NCBI RefSeq assembly: GCF_902497555.1
Contig: NZ_CABVGP010000002.1
Location: 3,236,501-3,300,500 of the forward strand
Length of the DNA: 64,000 nucleotides
DNA from: Amycolatopsis camponoti
GTDB taxonomy: Bacteria; Actinomycetota; Actinomycetes; Mycobacteriales; Pseudonocardiaceae
Direction: 5' to 3'
Part shown: one piece after another, positions 1 to 7,708 of the stretch
Numbering within the stretch: the stretch's first letter is position 1
How the letters are laid out: each line of letters begins with the position of its first letter
The notes under the pieces: model-generated
Databases searched by the model: none
The model's input: the letters and a program-made list of their open reading frames with translations, nothing else
Told to the model about the DNA's origin: nothing
Program-made: the position numbers and the translations under genes

Positions 1-200
1 CGCGAGTCGGGCCGCGGGTCGGCGAACCGGGCGGCGGGGAAACCGGCGGCTTTCGCTTCGCCGGTTCCGGCTTCGGTCGCGTCGGCGGCGGGGACCCGGA
101 TCGCCAGTCCGGTCGCGACGGTCGTCGCCGCGGCGAACGCGAGCAGCTGCCGCCGGGACAGGCCGCCGGCCACGATCCGCACCTCGTCGTGCTCGGGCAT
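1..200 (-). CDS. Tat-exported protein, N-terminal fragment
   Basis: Only the first 66 residues are inside the window; the gene continues beyond position 1. It starts at ATG 200 behind AGGGAG. Residues 14-36 form a twin-arginine signal (LSRRQLL followed by an Ala/Thr-rich hydrophobic stretch), so the product is probably folded in the cytoplasm and exported. The mature start contains RFADPRPDSR, which resembles the beginning of some secreted glycosyl hydrolases, but the fragment is too short to name a family. A LacI-type operator lies just upstream, which fits a sugar-inducible exported hydrolase. Export is well supported; function is inference. Confidence 0.6.
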   Translation of the reverse strand, partial: MPEHDEVRIVAGGLSRRQLLAFAAATTVATGLAIRVPAADATEAGTGEAKAAGFPAARFADPRPDS

Positions 201-217
201 GGCGCTCCCTCTGCGTG

Positions 218-235
218 TATTGAAACGATTCAATA
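218..235. promoter_or_regulatory. LacI-family-type operator
   Basis: The 18-bp TATTGAAACGATTCAATA is palindromic except at the centre (arms TATTGAA and TTCAATA around ACGA). The TGAAACG/TTCA core with central CG is the usual shape of LacI-family operators. It lies 18 bp before the start of the exported protein, in the gap shared with the 2H-phosphoesterase gene. Confidence 0.55.
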
Positions 236-310
236 AGGAAGTAACTTACGTGACCCAGGTCACGCCCGTCAAGGACCGTTCGATGGTGAACGCGGGGTAC
301 GGTCGCGGCC

Positions 311-814
311 GTGGACCCTCTGGTGGTGACCTTGGCCGTCGACGAGCGTGCCCAGGCCGCGTGGAACGCCCTGCGGCGCAGGTGGTTCCCGCCCGAGCGG
401 CTGGTCGTCGACGCCCACCTGACCCTGTTCCACGCCCTCCCCGGCGAGCGGTCGGCGACAGTGGTGGCGGACTGCGCCGAGATCGCGCGGGCCACCACCC
501 CGTTCGCGGTGACGGTGGCCGGAGCGCGATCGCTCGGGCGCGGAGTCGCTCTCGACGTCGGCTCCCCGGAGCTGGGCCGGATGCACGCGGCGCTGCGGGC
601 TCGATGGTCGGCGTGGCTGACGCGACAGGACGCGCAACCGTTCAAGCCACACGTGACGGTGCAGAACAAGGTGGGTCCCGAGGTGGCGGCGGAGACGCTG
701 GCCGCGGTGCGCGCGGACCCCGGCCCGGCCGCGGCGACGGCGACCGGTGTGACCGTCTGGCGCTACCTCGGCGGCCCCTGGGACCTCATCGCGGTGGAGC
801 GGTTCACCGCCTAG
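311..814 (+). CDS. 2H phosphoesterase / 2'-5' RNA ligase family protein
   Basis: 167-aa cytoplasmic protein. Two HxT motifs are visible, HLTLF near residue 37 and HVTVQ near residue 115, about 78 residues apart; these are the paired catalytic histidines of the 2H phosphoesterase superfamily (2'-5' RNA ligase, LigT and cyclic phosphodiesterases). The length suits a single-domain member. The physiological substrate, probably a cyclic or 2'-5' phosphodiester, cannot be read from sequence. The start is GTG 311 with only a weak G-rich stretch as ribosome site. Its stop overlaps the stop of the convergent LAL regulator gene by four bases (CTAG). Confidence 0.75.
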   Translation: MDPLVVTLAVDERAQAAWNALRRRWFPPERLVVDAHLTLFHALPGERSATVVADCAEIARATTPFAVTVAGARSLGRGVALDVGSPELGRMHAALRARWSAWLTRQDAQPFKPHVTVQNKVGPEVAAETLAAVRADPGPAAATATGVTVWRYLGGPWDLIAVERFTA

Positions 815-3729
815 TGGGGAGTGTTGCGCGCGTACTCCGTCAGCTCGCCGCGGTTCTGCAGGTTCGACTTCGCCATCAGGCTCGCCACGTGCTTTTCCAC
901 CGTGCGCGGCGAAATGTGCAGCCGGCGGGCGATGTCCTTGTTCCCCATGTTGTCCGCCAGCAGCTGCAGCACCTCGTACTCGCGCACCGTCACCCCCGCC
1001 GATCGCAGGGTCGCCGGGAGGCGGTCGGAGCCCGTGCGGCGCTGGCCCACCGGGGCGCCGATCTTGCGCAGCAGGCCGCGGCACGCGCTCGCCACCGCCG
1101 TCACCTCGGCCTGGTGGAAGTACTCCTCGGCCTCCTTGAGCCACGTCACCGGGTCACCCCAGCCGTCGGCCGAGGCGGACTCCGCCACCATCCTCAAGCC
1201 CAGGTGCCTGCTCACCGGGAACGGGGCCGCCGCCTCGATCGCCGCGGCCACGGCGGAGTCGGCTCGGTCGAGGGCACCCGCGCGGCCGTGGCGGACCGCG
1301 TCGCCCAGCAGCACGAACTGGCGGTTCCAGCGCATCCCGCTCACCGCCGTCGGCGGCCGGGCCACCTCCGGCTCCGTCCCGTCGAGCGCCTCGATCAGCA
1401 GCCGCAGGCCGTGCTGGCCGGCCAGGTGGAAGCGGCTCGGCTGGCGCTCCTCCAGGGACAGCACCTGGGCCAGCTCGCGGCGGGCGCGTTCGGCGTCCTC
1501 TTCGAGCAGGGAACAGAACACCTGCGCCAGCCCGACGCTCAGCACCAGCTCCTGCGCCGTCGCGCCGCCCTCCGCGCGGAAGTCCTCGAGCGCGCGTTCC
1601 ATCCGCGGCCGGTCCGCCTGGTGAGCGGCCACCATCGCGCGCGTCATGTGCGTGTACTGCAGCAGCGCGACCAGGCCGAGCCGGCCGAGCACCGCGAGGT
1701 TCTCGTCGAGGATCGTGTCGGCCTGCGCGAACTCGCCGCGCATCGCCGCGTGCACCGCGCGGCTCGCGTCGACCGCGCAGGTGAGCGTGATCGCGCCGGT
1801 GCGCTGGGCTTCCGCGCGGGCCAGGTCGAACGTCCGCACGTCGCCCTCGGCGAGCATCCGGTGCCCGCCGAGGCGGACCAGCACCTGGGTGCGCAGGTGC
1901 GTCAGCTGGTGCTGTTCGGCCAGCCGCCGCGCCAGCTGCAGGTAGCGCTCGGCCTCGGCCAGGTCCGTCTCCAGCGCCACCATGCCGAGCACCTGCAGCG
2001 CCTGGCACGACACGAAGGGCACGCCGGCGCGCTCGGCGACCTCCCACGCCTGCTCGGCCAGCTTCCGGGCCCGCTCGGTGTGCGCCGGGCCCGGGATGTC
2101 CAGCCACAGCGTCGCTTCGACGGCGTCCAGGCCGGCCTTCTGCTCTTCGGTGATCTCGCCGCCGAGCGGGGCGCGGGCCTGCTCGATCTGGTTGAGGCAC
2201 TCGTCGTGCCGCCCGCCGATGTAGGCCGCCCACGCCAGCTGGATGTGCAGGTCGACCGCCCGCTCCAGGCGGCCGATCTCGGCGAAGCGGGCGGAGAACT
2301 CGACGGCCCGGTCGAACTGCCCGGTCTGCCCGAGCGCGTGCAGCAGCGTCTCCAGCGCGTCGGCCCGGTCGTCGGGGCTCGCCGTGGCCAGGAGGTCGAC
2401 GGCGCGGGTCAGCATGGTCACCGCCGTGTCGGCCGCGCCGCCGTCGAGCGCCCGGCGGCCGGCCTCGGCGAACAGCCGCCCGGCGCCCGGGTGGTCCATC
2501 GCCGTCAGCCGCAGCGCCGCGGCCAGCGCGCACAGCTCGCCGGGCAGCCCGGGGTGCAGGAGCTCGACGGCGTCCGCGGCCCGGCGCGCCAGGGTGGCCT
2601 TCGTCGACGGCACGAGCCGGGCCAACAGGGCCTCGGCGGTGAGCGGGTGGCGGAAGGCGTACCAGCCGGGTGTCGTCTCGTCGGTGGTGACCAGGTGGGC
2701 GGCGACACTCGCGCTGATGTGGTTGTGCAGCATGCGGTCGTCCATGTCGGTGACCGCCTGCACCACCGACAGCGGGAACCGCCTGCCCAGCACGGCGGCG
2801 ACCGAAAGCAGCGTCTCGCCGTCCGCACCGAGCGCGTCGACGCGGGCGGCGATGCTGCTGATCAGCGCCTCCGGCACGCGCGCCTGCAGCTCGCCGACGA
2901 CCTGCCAGCCGCTCGCCCCGCCGACGAGCAGGCCGTCGCCGAGCATGCCGTGCAGCAGTTCCTCGACGACGAACGGCACGCCCTCGCTGTTCTGCCACAA
3001 CAGGTTCGCGACGGCGGCCGGAACCGCGGCCGGCTCGGTCTCCAGGCAGGCGGCGGCGAACTCGCGGGTGCGCTCGGCATCGAGCCGGGCCAGTTCGAAG
3101 GTGTGGCTGGACGAGCGCTGCGCCGCCGCGGTCGCCAGCCGCCGCGCCTCACCCGGTTCGCCGCGCAGCGTGCCGATCAGCATGACCCGGCTCGACGCCA
3201 GGTTGTCGACGAGGTATTCGACGATGAAGAGCGTCTCGGCGTCGGCGTTGTGCAGGTCCTCCAGCACGATCAGGCAGCCGCCCTCGCGGCCCGCCACCGA
3301 CAGCAGCCGGAATACGGCTTCGGCCAGCACGAGCAGGTTCCCGTTGTCGTGCGGCCGGTCGCCGCGGTACCAGTCGGGCACGAGCCGGGCGAGCACCGGG
3401 ACCAGCGGGTCGAGTTCGGGAGCGGCGGGCGGGAGGCCACCTCGGAAGTGCGAAAGCAGGGCCTCGGCCAGCGGCCGGAACGGCACCATCGGGCCGATGG
3501 AGCTGGCTCGTCCGCGTAGCACGGGGAGCCCGGTCGCCAGTGCCCGCGAGGCGATGTCGGCGGCGAGCCGGGATTTCCCGATCCCGCCCTCGCCGACAAG
3601 GAAGAAGGCCCCACCGTGGTCGGTGCGGGCCTTCTCCAGAGCCTGGGACAGTGCGCCGAGCTCCCTGTCGCGTCCGATGAGACGCGTCGACCGGATGCCC
3701 ATCGCGGTCACTATATCCGGAGTGGCCAC
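811..3729 (-). CDS. LAL-family (large ATP-binding LuxR) transcriptional regulator
   Basis: 972-aa regulator with the full LAL layout: N-terminal AAA-type ATPase with Walker A GEGGIGKS (residues 46-53) and Walker B-like CLIVLEDLH (152-160), a long helical TPR-like middle, and a C-terminal LuxR helix-turn-helix (about 912-972: REYEVLQLLAD, ISPRTVEKH). LAL proteins are MalT-like activators, many of them pathway-specific in actinomycete clusters. It is last in the minus-strand block after LanM and the three peptides, so it is the best candidate activator for the RiPP block and perhaps for the divergent NRPS operon. The start is uncertain: GTG 3729 gives the length stated; ATG 3702, directly before the conserved LIGRDREL, is as plausible because a symmetric element covers the GTG. 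Confidence 0.88.
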   Translation of the reverse strand: MATPDIVTAMGIRSTRLIGRDRELGALSQALEKARTDHGGAFFLVGEGGIGKSRLAADIASRALATGLPVLRGRASSIGPMVPFRPLAEALLSHFRGGLPPAAPELDPLVPVLARLVPDWYRGDRPHDNGNLLVLAEAVFRLLSVAGREGGCLIVLEDLHNADAETLFIVEYLVDNLASSRVMLIGTLRGEPGEARRLATAAAQRSSSHTFELARLDAERTREFAAACLETEPAAVPAAVANLLWQNSEGVPFVVEELLHGMLGDGLLVGGASGWQVVGELQARVPEALISSIAARVDALGADGETLLSVAAVLGRRFPLSVVQAVTDMDDRMLHNHISASVAAHLVTTDETTPGWYAFRHPLTAEALLARLVPSTKATLARRAADAVELLHPGLPGELCALAAALRLTAMDHPGAGRLFAEAGRRALDGGAADTAVTMLTRAVDLLATASPDDRADALETLLHALGQTGQFDRAVEFSARFAEIGRLERAVDLHIQLAWAAYIGGRHDECLNQIEQARAPLGGEITEEQKAGLDAVEATLWLDIPGPAHTERARKLAEQAWEVAERAGVPFVSCQALQVLGMVALETDLAEAERYLQLARRLAEQHQLTHLRTQVLVRLGGHRMLAEGDVRTFDLARAEAQRTGAITLTCAVDASRAVHAAMRGEFAQADTILDENLAVLGRLGLVALLQYTHMTRAMVAAHQADRPRMERALEDFRAEGGATAQELVLSVGLAQVFCSLLEEDAERARRELAQVLSLEERQPSRFHLAGQHGLRLLIEALDGTEPEVARPPTAVSGMRWNRQFVLLGDAVRHGRAGALDRADSAVAAAIEAAAPFPVSRHLGLRMVAESASADGWGDPVTWLKEAEEYFHQAEVTAVASACRGLLRKIGAPVGQRRTGSDRLPATLRSAGVTVREYEVLQLLADNMGNKDIARRLHISPRTVEKHVASLMAKSNLQNRGELTEYARNTPH

Positions 3730-3736
3730 ATCCGGA
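3716..3736. promoter_or_regulatory. Symmetric element at the LAL gene start
   Basis: Two TCCGGA palindromes (3716-3721 and 3731-3736) flank the palindrome GTGGCCAC (3722-3729). The element overlaps the GTG start of the LAL gene and lies 34 bp after the stop of the last peptide gene. It could be an autoregulatory operator, which would favour the downstream ATG start; this is a suggestion from symmetry only. Confidence 0.25.
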
Positions 3737-3770
3737 CGTAGGTCGAATTACCGACGCCGGAAACGTCTCA

Positions 3771-3944
3771 CTATTCGGTGAAACCGCCCGTGACGACCGT
3801 GATGTCCATCGTGGTCAGGGAGTTCTGGCTGACTCGCGCCGCCTTGCCGGACAGCGCGTGGTTGCGGGCACCGGTGCGGGACGTCCGGGGGAGGGTCAAG
3901 GCGCCGATCGGGTTGTCGGTGCCGGCGAAGTCGTGCTCGGTCAT
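3771..3944 (-). CDS. Putative LanM-associated precursor peptide 1 (no Cys)
   Basis: 57-aa peptide starting at ATG 3944 after GTGGAG, missing from usual gene-length cut-offs. It begins MTEHDFAGTDNPIG, nearly the same as peptide 2 (MSEHDFIGTDNPIG), then shares LP-x3-RTGARN-x-ALSG-x2-AR-x-S. The C-terminal part is rich in Ser/Thr (NSLTTMDITVVT) and ends GGFTE. There is no cysteine, so lanthionine formation inside this peptide is impossible; dehydration of Ser/Thr is still possible. It is third of three peptide genes after a LanM gene in the same direction. Precursor role is inferred from homology among the three peptides and their position. Confidence 0.7.
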   Translation of the reverse strand: MTEHDFAGTDNPIGALTLPRTSRTGARNHALSGKAARVSQNSLTTMDITVVTGGFTE

Positions 3945-3984
3945 GCGGGTGGCTCCACTCTCGGTAGTGCTGGGGCGGGGAGGA

Positions 3985-4167
3985 CTACTGGGGGAAAGCG
4001 ATGCTGACGGTGAAGACGGGGGTGATGTCCAGGGTGTCGGCGCCGTTGTGGCTCAGCCGCGCGGTCCGGCCGGAGAGGGCGCGGTTGCGGGCGCCGGTCC
4101 GGGTCGGCGCCGGGAGGGTGGGGTCGCCGATGGGGTTGTCGGTGCCGATGAAGTCGTGCTCGCTCAT
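3985..4167 (-). CDS. Putative LanM-associated precursor peptide 2 (no Cys)
   Basis: 60-aa peptide from ATG 4167 with CGGAGAA as ribosome site. N-terminus MSEHDFIGTDNPIG and central RTGARNRALSGRTAR match peptide 1 closely; the C-terminal end (ITPVFTVSIAFPQ) diverges and is hydrophobic. That pattern, conserved front with a variable tail, is typical of RiPP leader and core regions, although no GG or GA protease site is obvious. No cysteine is present. About 40 bp separate it from each neighbouring peptide gene, so the three probably share one transcript with lanM. Confidence 0.72.
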   Translation of the reverse strand: MSEHDFIGTDNPIGDPTLPAPTRTGARNRALSGRTARLSHNGADTLDITPVFTVSIAFPQ

Positions 4168-4212
4168 GGCGTGTTCTCCGCTTTCGGTCGCAGGTCGGGG
4201 CGGGGGCGGACG

Positions 4213-4392
4213 TCAGAGGGCGAAGGTGCCGTTGGTGACGACGGTGGGGCCACCGAGCGTCTCGAGGGTCATCCCGGAGAGCCGGGGCCGGGTGCCGGCC
4301 AGTGCCTGGTTGCGGATGCCGCAGCGGTTCGCGCGGGGGAGTACCAGGGCACCGACGGTGGCTTCGACGGTCTCGGTGGTGATTTCGGGCAT
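4213..4392 (-). CDS. Putative LanM-associated precursor peptide 3 (one Cys)
   Basis: 59-aa peptide from ATG 4392, preceded by a good GAGGAGA site and lying 45 bp after the lanM stop. It is the most divergent copy: its N-terminus (MPEITTETVEATVGAL) differs, but LPRANRCGIRNQALAG aligns with the LP-x3-R-x-G-x-RN-x-AL-x-G block of the other two, and RLSG and TVVTNGTF align with the tails. It has one cysteine, at the position of Thr in RTGARN, inside the conserved block rather than in the tail. It could be a partner peptide or a differently processed member. Confidence 0.68.
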   Translation of the reverse strand: MPEITTETVEATVGALVLPRANRCGIRNQALAGTRPRLSGMTLETLGGPTVVTNGTFAL

Positions 4393-4437
4393 CGTTCGTT
4401 CTCTCCTCGGGATGGAACGGGGTGGGGACGGGTGCGG

Positions 4438-7299
4438 TCAGCGGGTCGGTGGTTGCAGGAGCAGGGCGGACGGGACGCGGGGGCCGAAGCCGAGGCGCAG
4501 CAGGCCGTAGCCGATGCCGGCCAGGCCGGTGAGGAGGCCGGGGGACGGGACGCCGTCGGGGGTGCCGCAGCGCGCGCCGTCCTGTTCGACGGCGGTGAGC
4601 AGCTGCCCGGTGCGGGTGGCGACGGCGGCGGCGGCACCCTGGTGGCCGGTCTCGGCGAGGAAGCCGAGCACGTCGGTGATGCCGGCTTCGCCGTGGCAGA
4701 GGCTGAGGTCGCGCAGCGGGTCCTGGGCGGCGAGGGCCGCGACCTGCTCGTCGAGGCCGAGCACGGCGGGCTGCCCGGCGTAGGCGAGCACCTGCCCGGC
4801 CAGGCCGGAGCACCAGCCGTGCCCGGTGGCGGCCTGGGCGGGGGGCAGGGTCGCGGTTTCGCGCGGGTACCCGGCCAGTGCCCAGTCGACGCCGGCCGCG
4901 CCGTGCGCGAACCCCGGGTCGGCGAGGTCGGGGTCGAGGGAGCGGATGGCGAGCTCGGCCGCGTAGGCGTCGGCCAGCAGCGCGGCTTCGCCGGACCCGG
5001 TCTGGGTGGCGACCGAGCGCAGCGCGACCAGGCCGCCGGCCAGGCCGGTGGTGTACCGCGGGGACGTCTCGGGTGTCGGGGCCGGCATGACGGCGACCGT
5101 GCGGGCGGTCAGGTCGAGCAGGTCCGGCCGGTCGAGCAGCCGGGCGAGCCGGGCCGTCGCGTAGGCGACGCCGCCGAGCCCCAGCAGCCCGCCGGGGCCG
5201 GCCGCGGCGGCGAGCTCCGGGTCGGCCTCCAGCGCCGACACCAGCCACGGCAGGCCGGAAAGCGCCTTCCCGGCCAGGTCGCGGTAGCGGTCGATGCCGG
5301 TCAGCTCGGCCAGCTGGGCGAGGAACAGCGCCACGCCCGTGTAGCCCTCGCCGAGCCCGGCGCCCATCGGCAGCACGGTCCAGTACTTCTCGTCGACGAG
5401 CTCCAGCCCCACCCAGTTGACGCGGCCGCCTGCCGACGACGCGCGGGCGATGATCGCGTCGGCGACGCCGCACGCGGCCGACAGCAGGTGCGCGGGTTCG
5501 GGGCTCTTGCTCGGCAGGACGCTGCCGGTGACGCCGGTGCCGGCGTGGGTCTCGGCCGCCGGCCGGGTGGCCAAAGCCGCGGAGATCAGCCACTCCTGGT
5601 CGCGCCGGTCGATCGTGGTCATCCCGGCGACCTTCGCGCGCACCGTCTCCAGCGGCGCTTCGCCCAGCAGCCCGGGAAGGCGGTTCCCTTCGGCGTCCCA
5701 GAGGTCCGCGGACCCGGGGCGGCCGGTGAACATCGGGACGTCACCCGCCCACAGGTCGGTGAGCTCGGCGGCGACGAGCCCCCGGCGGACCTCGTCGGTG
5801 CTGTCGTCGTGCAGCAGCCCGAACGCGTCGTCGCGCGCGTCGGCTCCGGTCAGCAGCGAAGGGTGCGTGGTCTCGTCGAGCAGCCGCGTGTAGAAGCTGG
5901 TCGGGCGGACCAGGACGCGGATCCCCGCGCCGGCGCAGCGGTCGAGCAGCCGCCCGAACTCCGCCGCGCCGGCGGAGATGGCGTCGTACCCGGCGCGGAA
6001 CCCGGCCAGCAGCGCGGCCCCGTGCTCGGCCGGCTCGACGTCGACGCCGCCGAGGGTGGGCCGGTTGACGCCGGTGCCGACGCCGCCGGGCACCCGGGTC
6101 AGCCGCATCCGGTCGGTGCCGGCGTCGAGCCAGTCGACGCGGGTCAGCGCCGGGGCCGCCGCGCGGCCGCCGCCGAGACCGGAGATGTCGACCGCGCCGT
6201 GCTCGCCGACGATCATCTGCGGCAGCAGCAAGGTCCGGTGCACCGACCGCGCGAGCAGCTCGGACGCGGGGTCGACCTCGGTTTCTTCGGCCGGCAGCAC
6301 CGGCTGGAAGAGCGTCTCGATGTCGATCAGCACGGGCTGGTCGCCGGCGGCGATGATGTTCTCGAAGTGCACGTCGGTGCCGTCGAGGGCGTGCAGCAGG
6401 GCGAGCAGCACGCCCTGGCGGCGGTAGAAGCGGTCCACCTCGGTGAGGTCGGTGCACGGCCGGTGCTCGACGAAGCGGAGCCAGCCGTAACCGGGGCGCA
6501 CCAGGACGTCGACCGTGCGCAGCTCGAGGCCCGGCACCCGCGGGTTGAGCCAGTCCACCAGGCCGGTGAACGCCGCGTGCAGGTCGAGCGGGCGGGGCTT
6601 GTAGATGACGCGCGCGCCGCCGGCGAACCGCAGCTCGCGGACCGAGCGGCCGCGCTGGTGGGCGTCCCCGGTGCCGCCGCTGATCTCGACCAGGAGGCCG
6701 GGGTCGGCGCCGGTGAACGCGGTGAGCGCGGCCCGGTCGTCGGCGAAGCGGCCCAGCAGCTCGGTGACCGACTCGATCGCGTGCAGTGAGGCCTGCGCGG
6801 CGAGCCGGGCGAGCACCGGGTAGCGGTGCAGCAGGTCGGTGATCCCGGCCGGGGTGCCGGTCTGCCGGACGAAGCCGGCGAAGCGGTCTTCCGGCGTTTC
6901 CCCCGCGAGGACCTCGGCGCGTCGTGCCCGGCCCAGTTCCAGCACCAGCGTGCGGGCGGCGAGCCCGGCGAGCTGGTGCCCCAGCTGCGCGGCGCAGCGG
7001 CCGGCGACCGCGGCGGCGTCGACGGCGGGCGAAGCCGCTGCGGCACCGGCGATCGCGGCGCGGGCCGCGTCCGTGAAGGGGCGGAACACCGAGGCGAACG
7101 CCGTACGCCAGTGCGCGGAGCTTTCACGAGAAAGCTCGGCGTCGCTGTCGTGGGCGAGCGCCGTCTCGGCGAAGGCGGCCCACGCGGGCAGGGAGCTGTC
7201 GGTACGGCGTTCCCGCGCGGTCAGCGCCGCGGCCCACCAGGTGGGCGGGAGCGTCGTGGTCGCCGGGTTCGGCTGCGGGGGAATCACGAGATCGAGCAT
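4438..7299 (-). CDS. lanM: Class II lanthipeptide synthetase (LanM)
   Basis: 953-aa bifunctional enzyme of the type that phosphorylates and eliminates Ser/Thr and then cyclises with Cys. The dehydratase half keeps the kinase-type residues: K234 in YKPR, D309-x-H311-x2-N314, D326 in LIDIETLF, and R465 in VRPTSFY. The LanC-like half (about 590-953) keeps H799 in GFAHG and the zinc ligands C830 (GWCSG) and C868-H869 (LCHGEAG). The enzyme therefore looks fully active for both steps. It heads the minus-strand block: three peptide genes follow within 700 bp and a LAL regulator after them. Its oddity is the target: two neighbouring peptides have no Cys. Family assignment is firm; that these peptides are its substrates is inference. 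Confidence 0.93.
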   Translation of the reverse strand: MLDLVIPPQPNPATTTLPPTWWAAALTARERRTDSSLPAWAAFAETALAHDSDAELSRESSAHWRTAFASVFRPFTDAARAAIAGAAAASPAVDAAAVAGRCAAQLGHQLAGLAARTLVLELGRARRAEVLAGETPEDRFAGFVRQTGTPAGITDLLHRYPVLARLAAQASLHAIESVTELLGRFADDRAALTAFTGADPGLLVEISGGTGDAHQRGRSVRELRFAGGARVIYKPRPLDLHAAFTGLVDWLNPRVPGLELRTVDVLVRPGYGWLRFVEHRPCTDLTEVDRFYRRQGVLLALLHALDGTDVHFENIIAAGDQPVLIDIETLFQPVLPAEETEVDPASELLARSVHRTLLLPQMIVGEHGAVDISGLGGGRAAAPALTRVDWLDAGTDRMRLTRVPGGVGTGVNRPTLGGVDVEPAEHGAALLAGFRAGYDAISAGAAEFGRLLDRCAGAGIRVLVRPTSFYTRLLDETTHPSLLTGADARDDAFGLLHDDSTDEVRRGLVAAELTDLWAGDVPMFTGRPGSADLWDAEGNRLPGLLGEAPLETVRAKVAGMTTIDRRDQEWLISAALATRPAAETHAGTGVTGSVLPSKSPEPAHLLSAACGVADAIIARASSAGGRVNWVGLELVDEKYWTVLPMGAGLGEGYTGVALFLAQLAELTGIDRYRDLAGKALSGLPWLVSALEADPELAAAAGPGGLLGLGGVAYATARLARLLDRPDLLDLTARTVAVMPAPTPETSPRYTTGLAGGLVALRSVATQTGSGEAALLADAYAAELAIRSLDPDLADPGFAHGAAGVDWALAGYPRETATLPPAQAATGHGWCSGLAGQVLAYAGQPAVLGLDEQVAALAAQDPLRDLSLCHGEAGITDVLGFLAETGHQGAAAAVATRTGQLLTAVEQDGARCGTPDGVPSPGLLTGLAGIGYGLLRLGFGPRVPSALLLQPPTR

Positions 7300-7320
7300 G
7301 CCAGCGGGTGACGCGGGTTA

Positions 7321-7381
7321 CATGGGGGTGCTGCGCCCGCATTCCCGCCCGGTATGGGGGCGTCGTAGGGGTTCATGGGGG
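7321..7381 (+). promoter_or_regulatory. Three phased YATGGGGG direct repeats
   Basis: CATGGGGG at 7321-7328, TATGGGGG at 7353-7360 and CATGGGGG at 7374-7381. Start-to-start distances are 32 and 21 bp, close to three and two helical turns, so the repeats face the same side of the DNA. LAL/MalT-type activators bind asymmetric G-rich direct repeats, so these could be targets of the LAL regulator encoded in this block. Inference from spacing and context. Confidence 0.4.
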
Positions 7382-7530
7382 CATAGGCGGAGAAACGCCT
7401 GGTCGCGTAGCACGTACTTAGCCCGGATGGACGGGGCGGTTGCTCCGTTCGACCGGCGGGTTCGGCCGGGGTTGACGCGGTCTTCCGCGCGCCGATCCCC
7501 CATGCGGGGCACCCCCGGCCCACCGGACTC

Positions 7531-7552
7531 CGCGGTCGCGCGCGCGACCGCG
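7531..7552. repeat. Perfect 22-bp palindrome
   Basis: A perfect inverted repeat with arms CGCGGTCGCGC and GCGCGCGACCGCG sharing the centre, about 160 bp before the first NRPS-operon gene. In GC-rich DNA some CG palindromes arise by chance, but this length is uncommon. It may be a regulator site or cruciform; no direct evidence. Confidence 0.4.
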
Positions 7553-7708
7553 TCGCTCGCGCGCGAGGCGGACCGAGGGCCGGGAGCGGCGGCGGAATGC
7601 GGGGCCGCCGCACCCATGTGCGCCGGCCCCGCGGCGATGACGATTCGTCGTGAGAAGTTCGCGGCTCGCCCCGCGGACGTTCCCCGAACGCACAGGGAGC
7701 GACGCACG

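Larger units (their letters stand above)
7300..7708. other. Divergent intergenic region between lanM and the NRPS operon
   Basis: 409 bp without a convincing gene, expected to hold promoters in both directions. It contains three phased YATGGGGG repeats near lanM and a perfect 22-bp palindrome (both listed separately). No cobalamin-riboswitch B12-box was found, although the first plus-strand genes encode a B12 enzyme. The ribosome site of the first NRPS-operon gene (CAGGGAG, near 7693) is at its right end. Confidence 0.6.

Noticed and set aside
7300..7708. Cobalamin riboswitch before the glutamate mutase genes
   Set aside because: A B12-dependent enzyme made this worth a look, but no B12-box or GCCACTG-type core was found in the leader.
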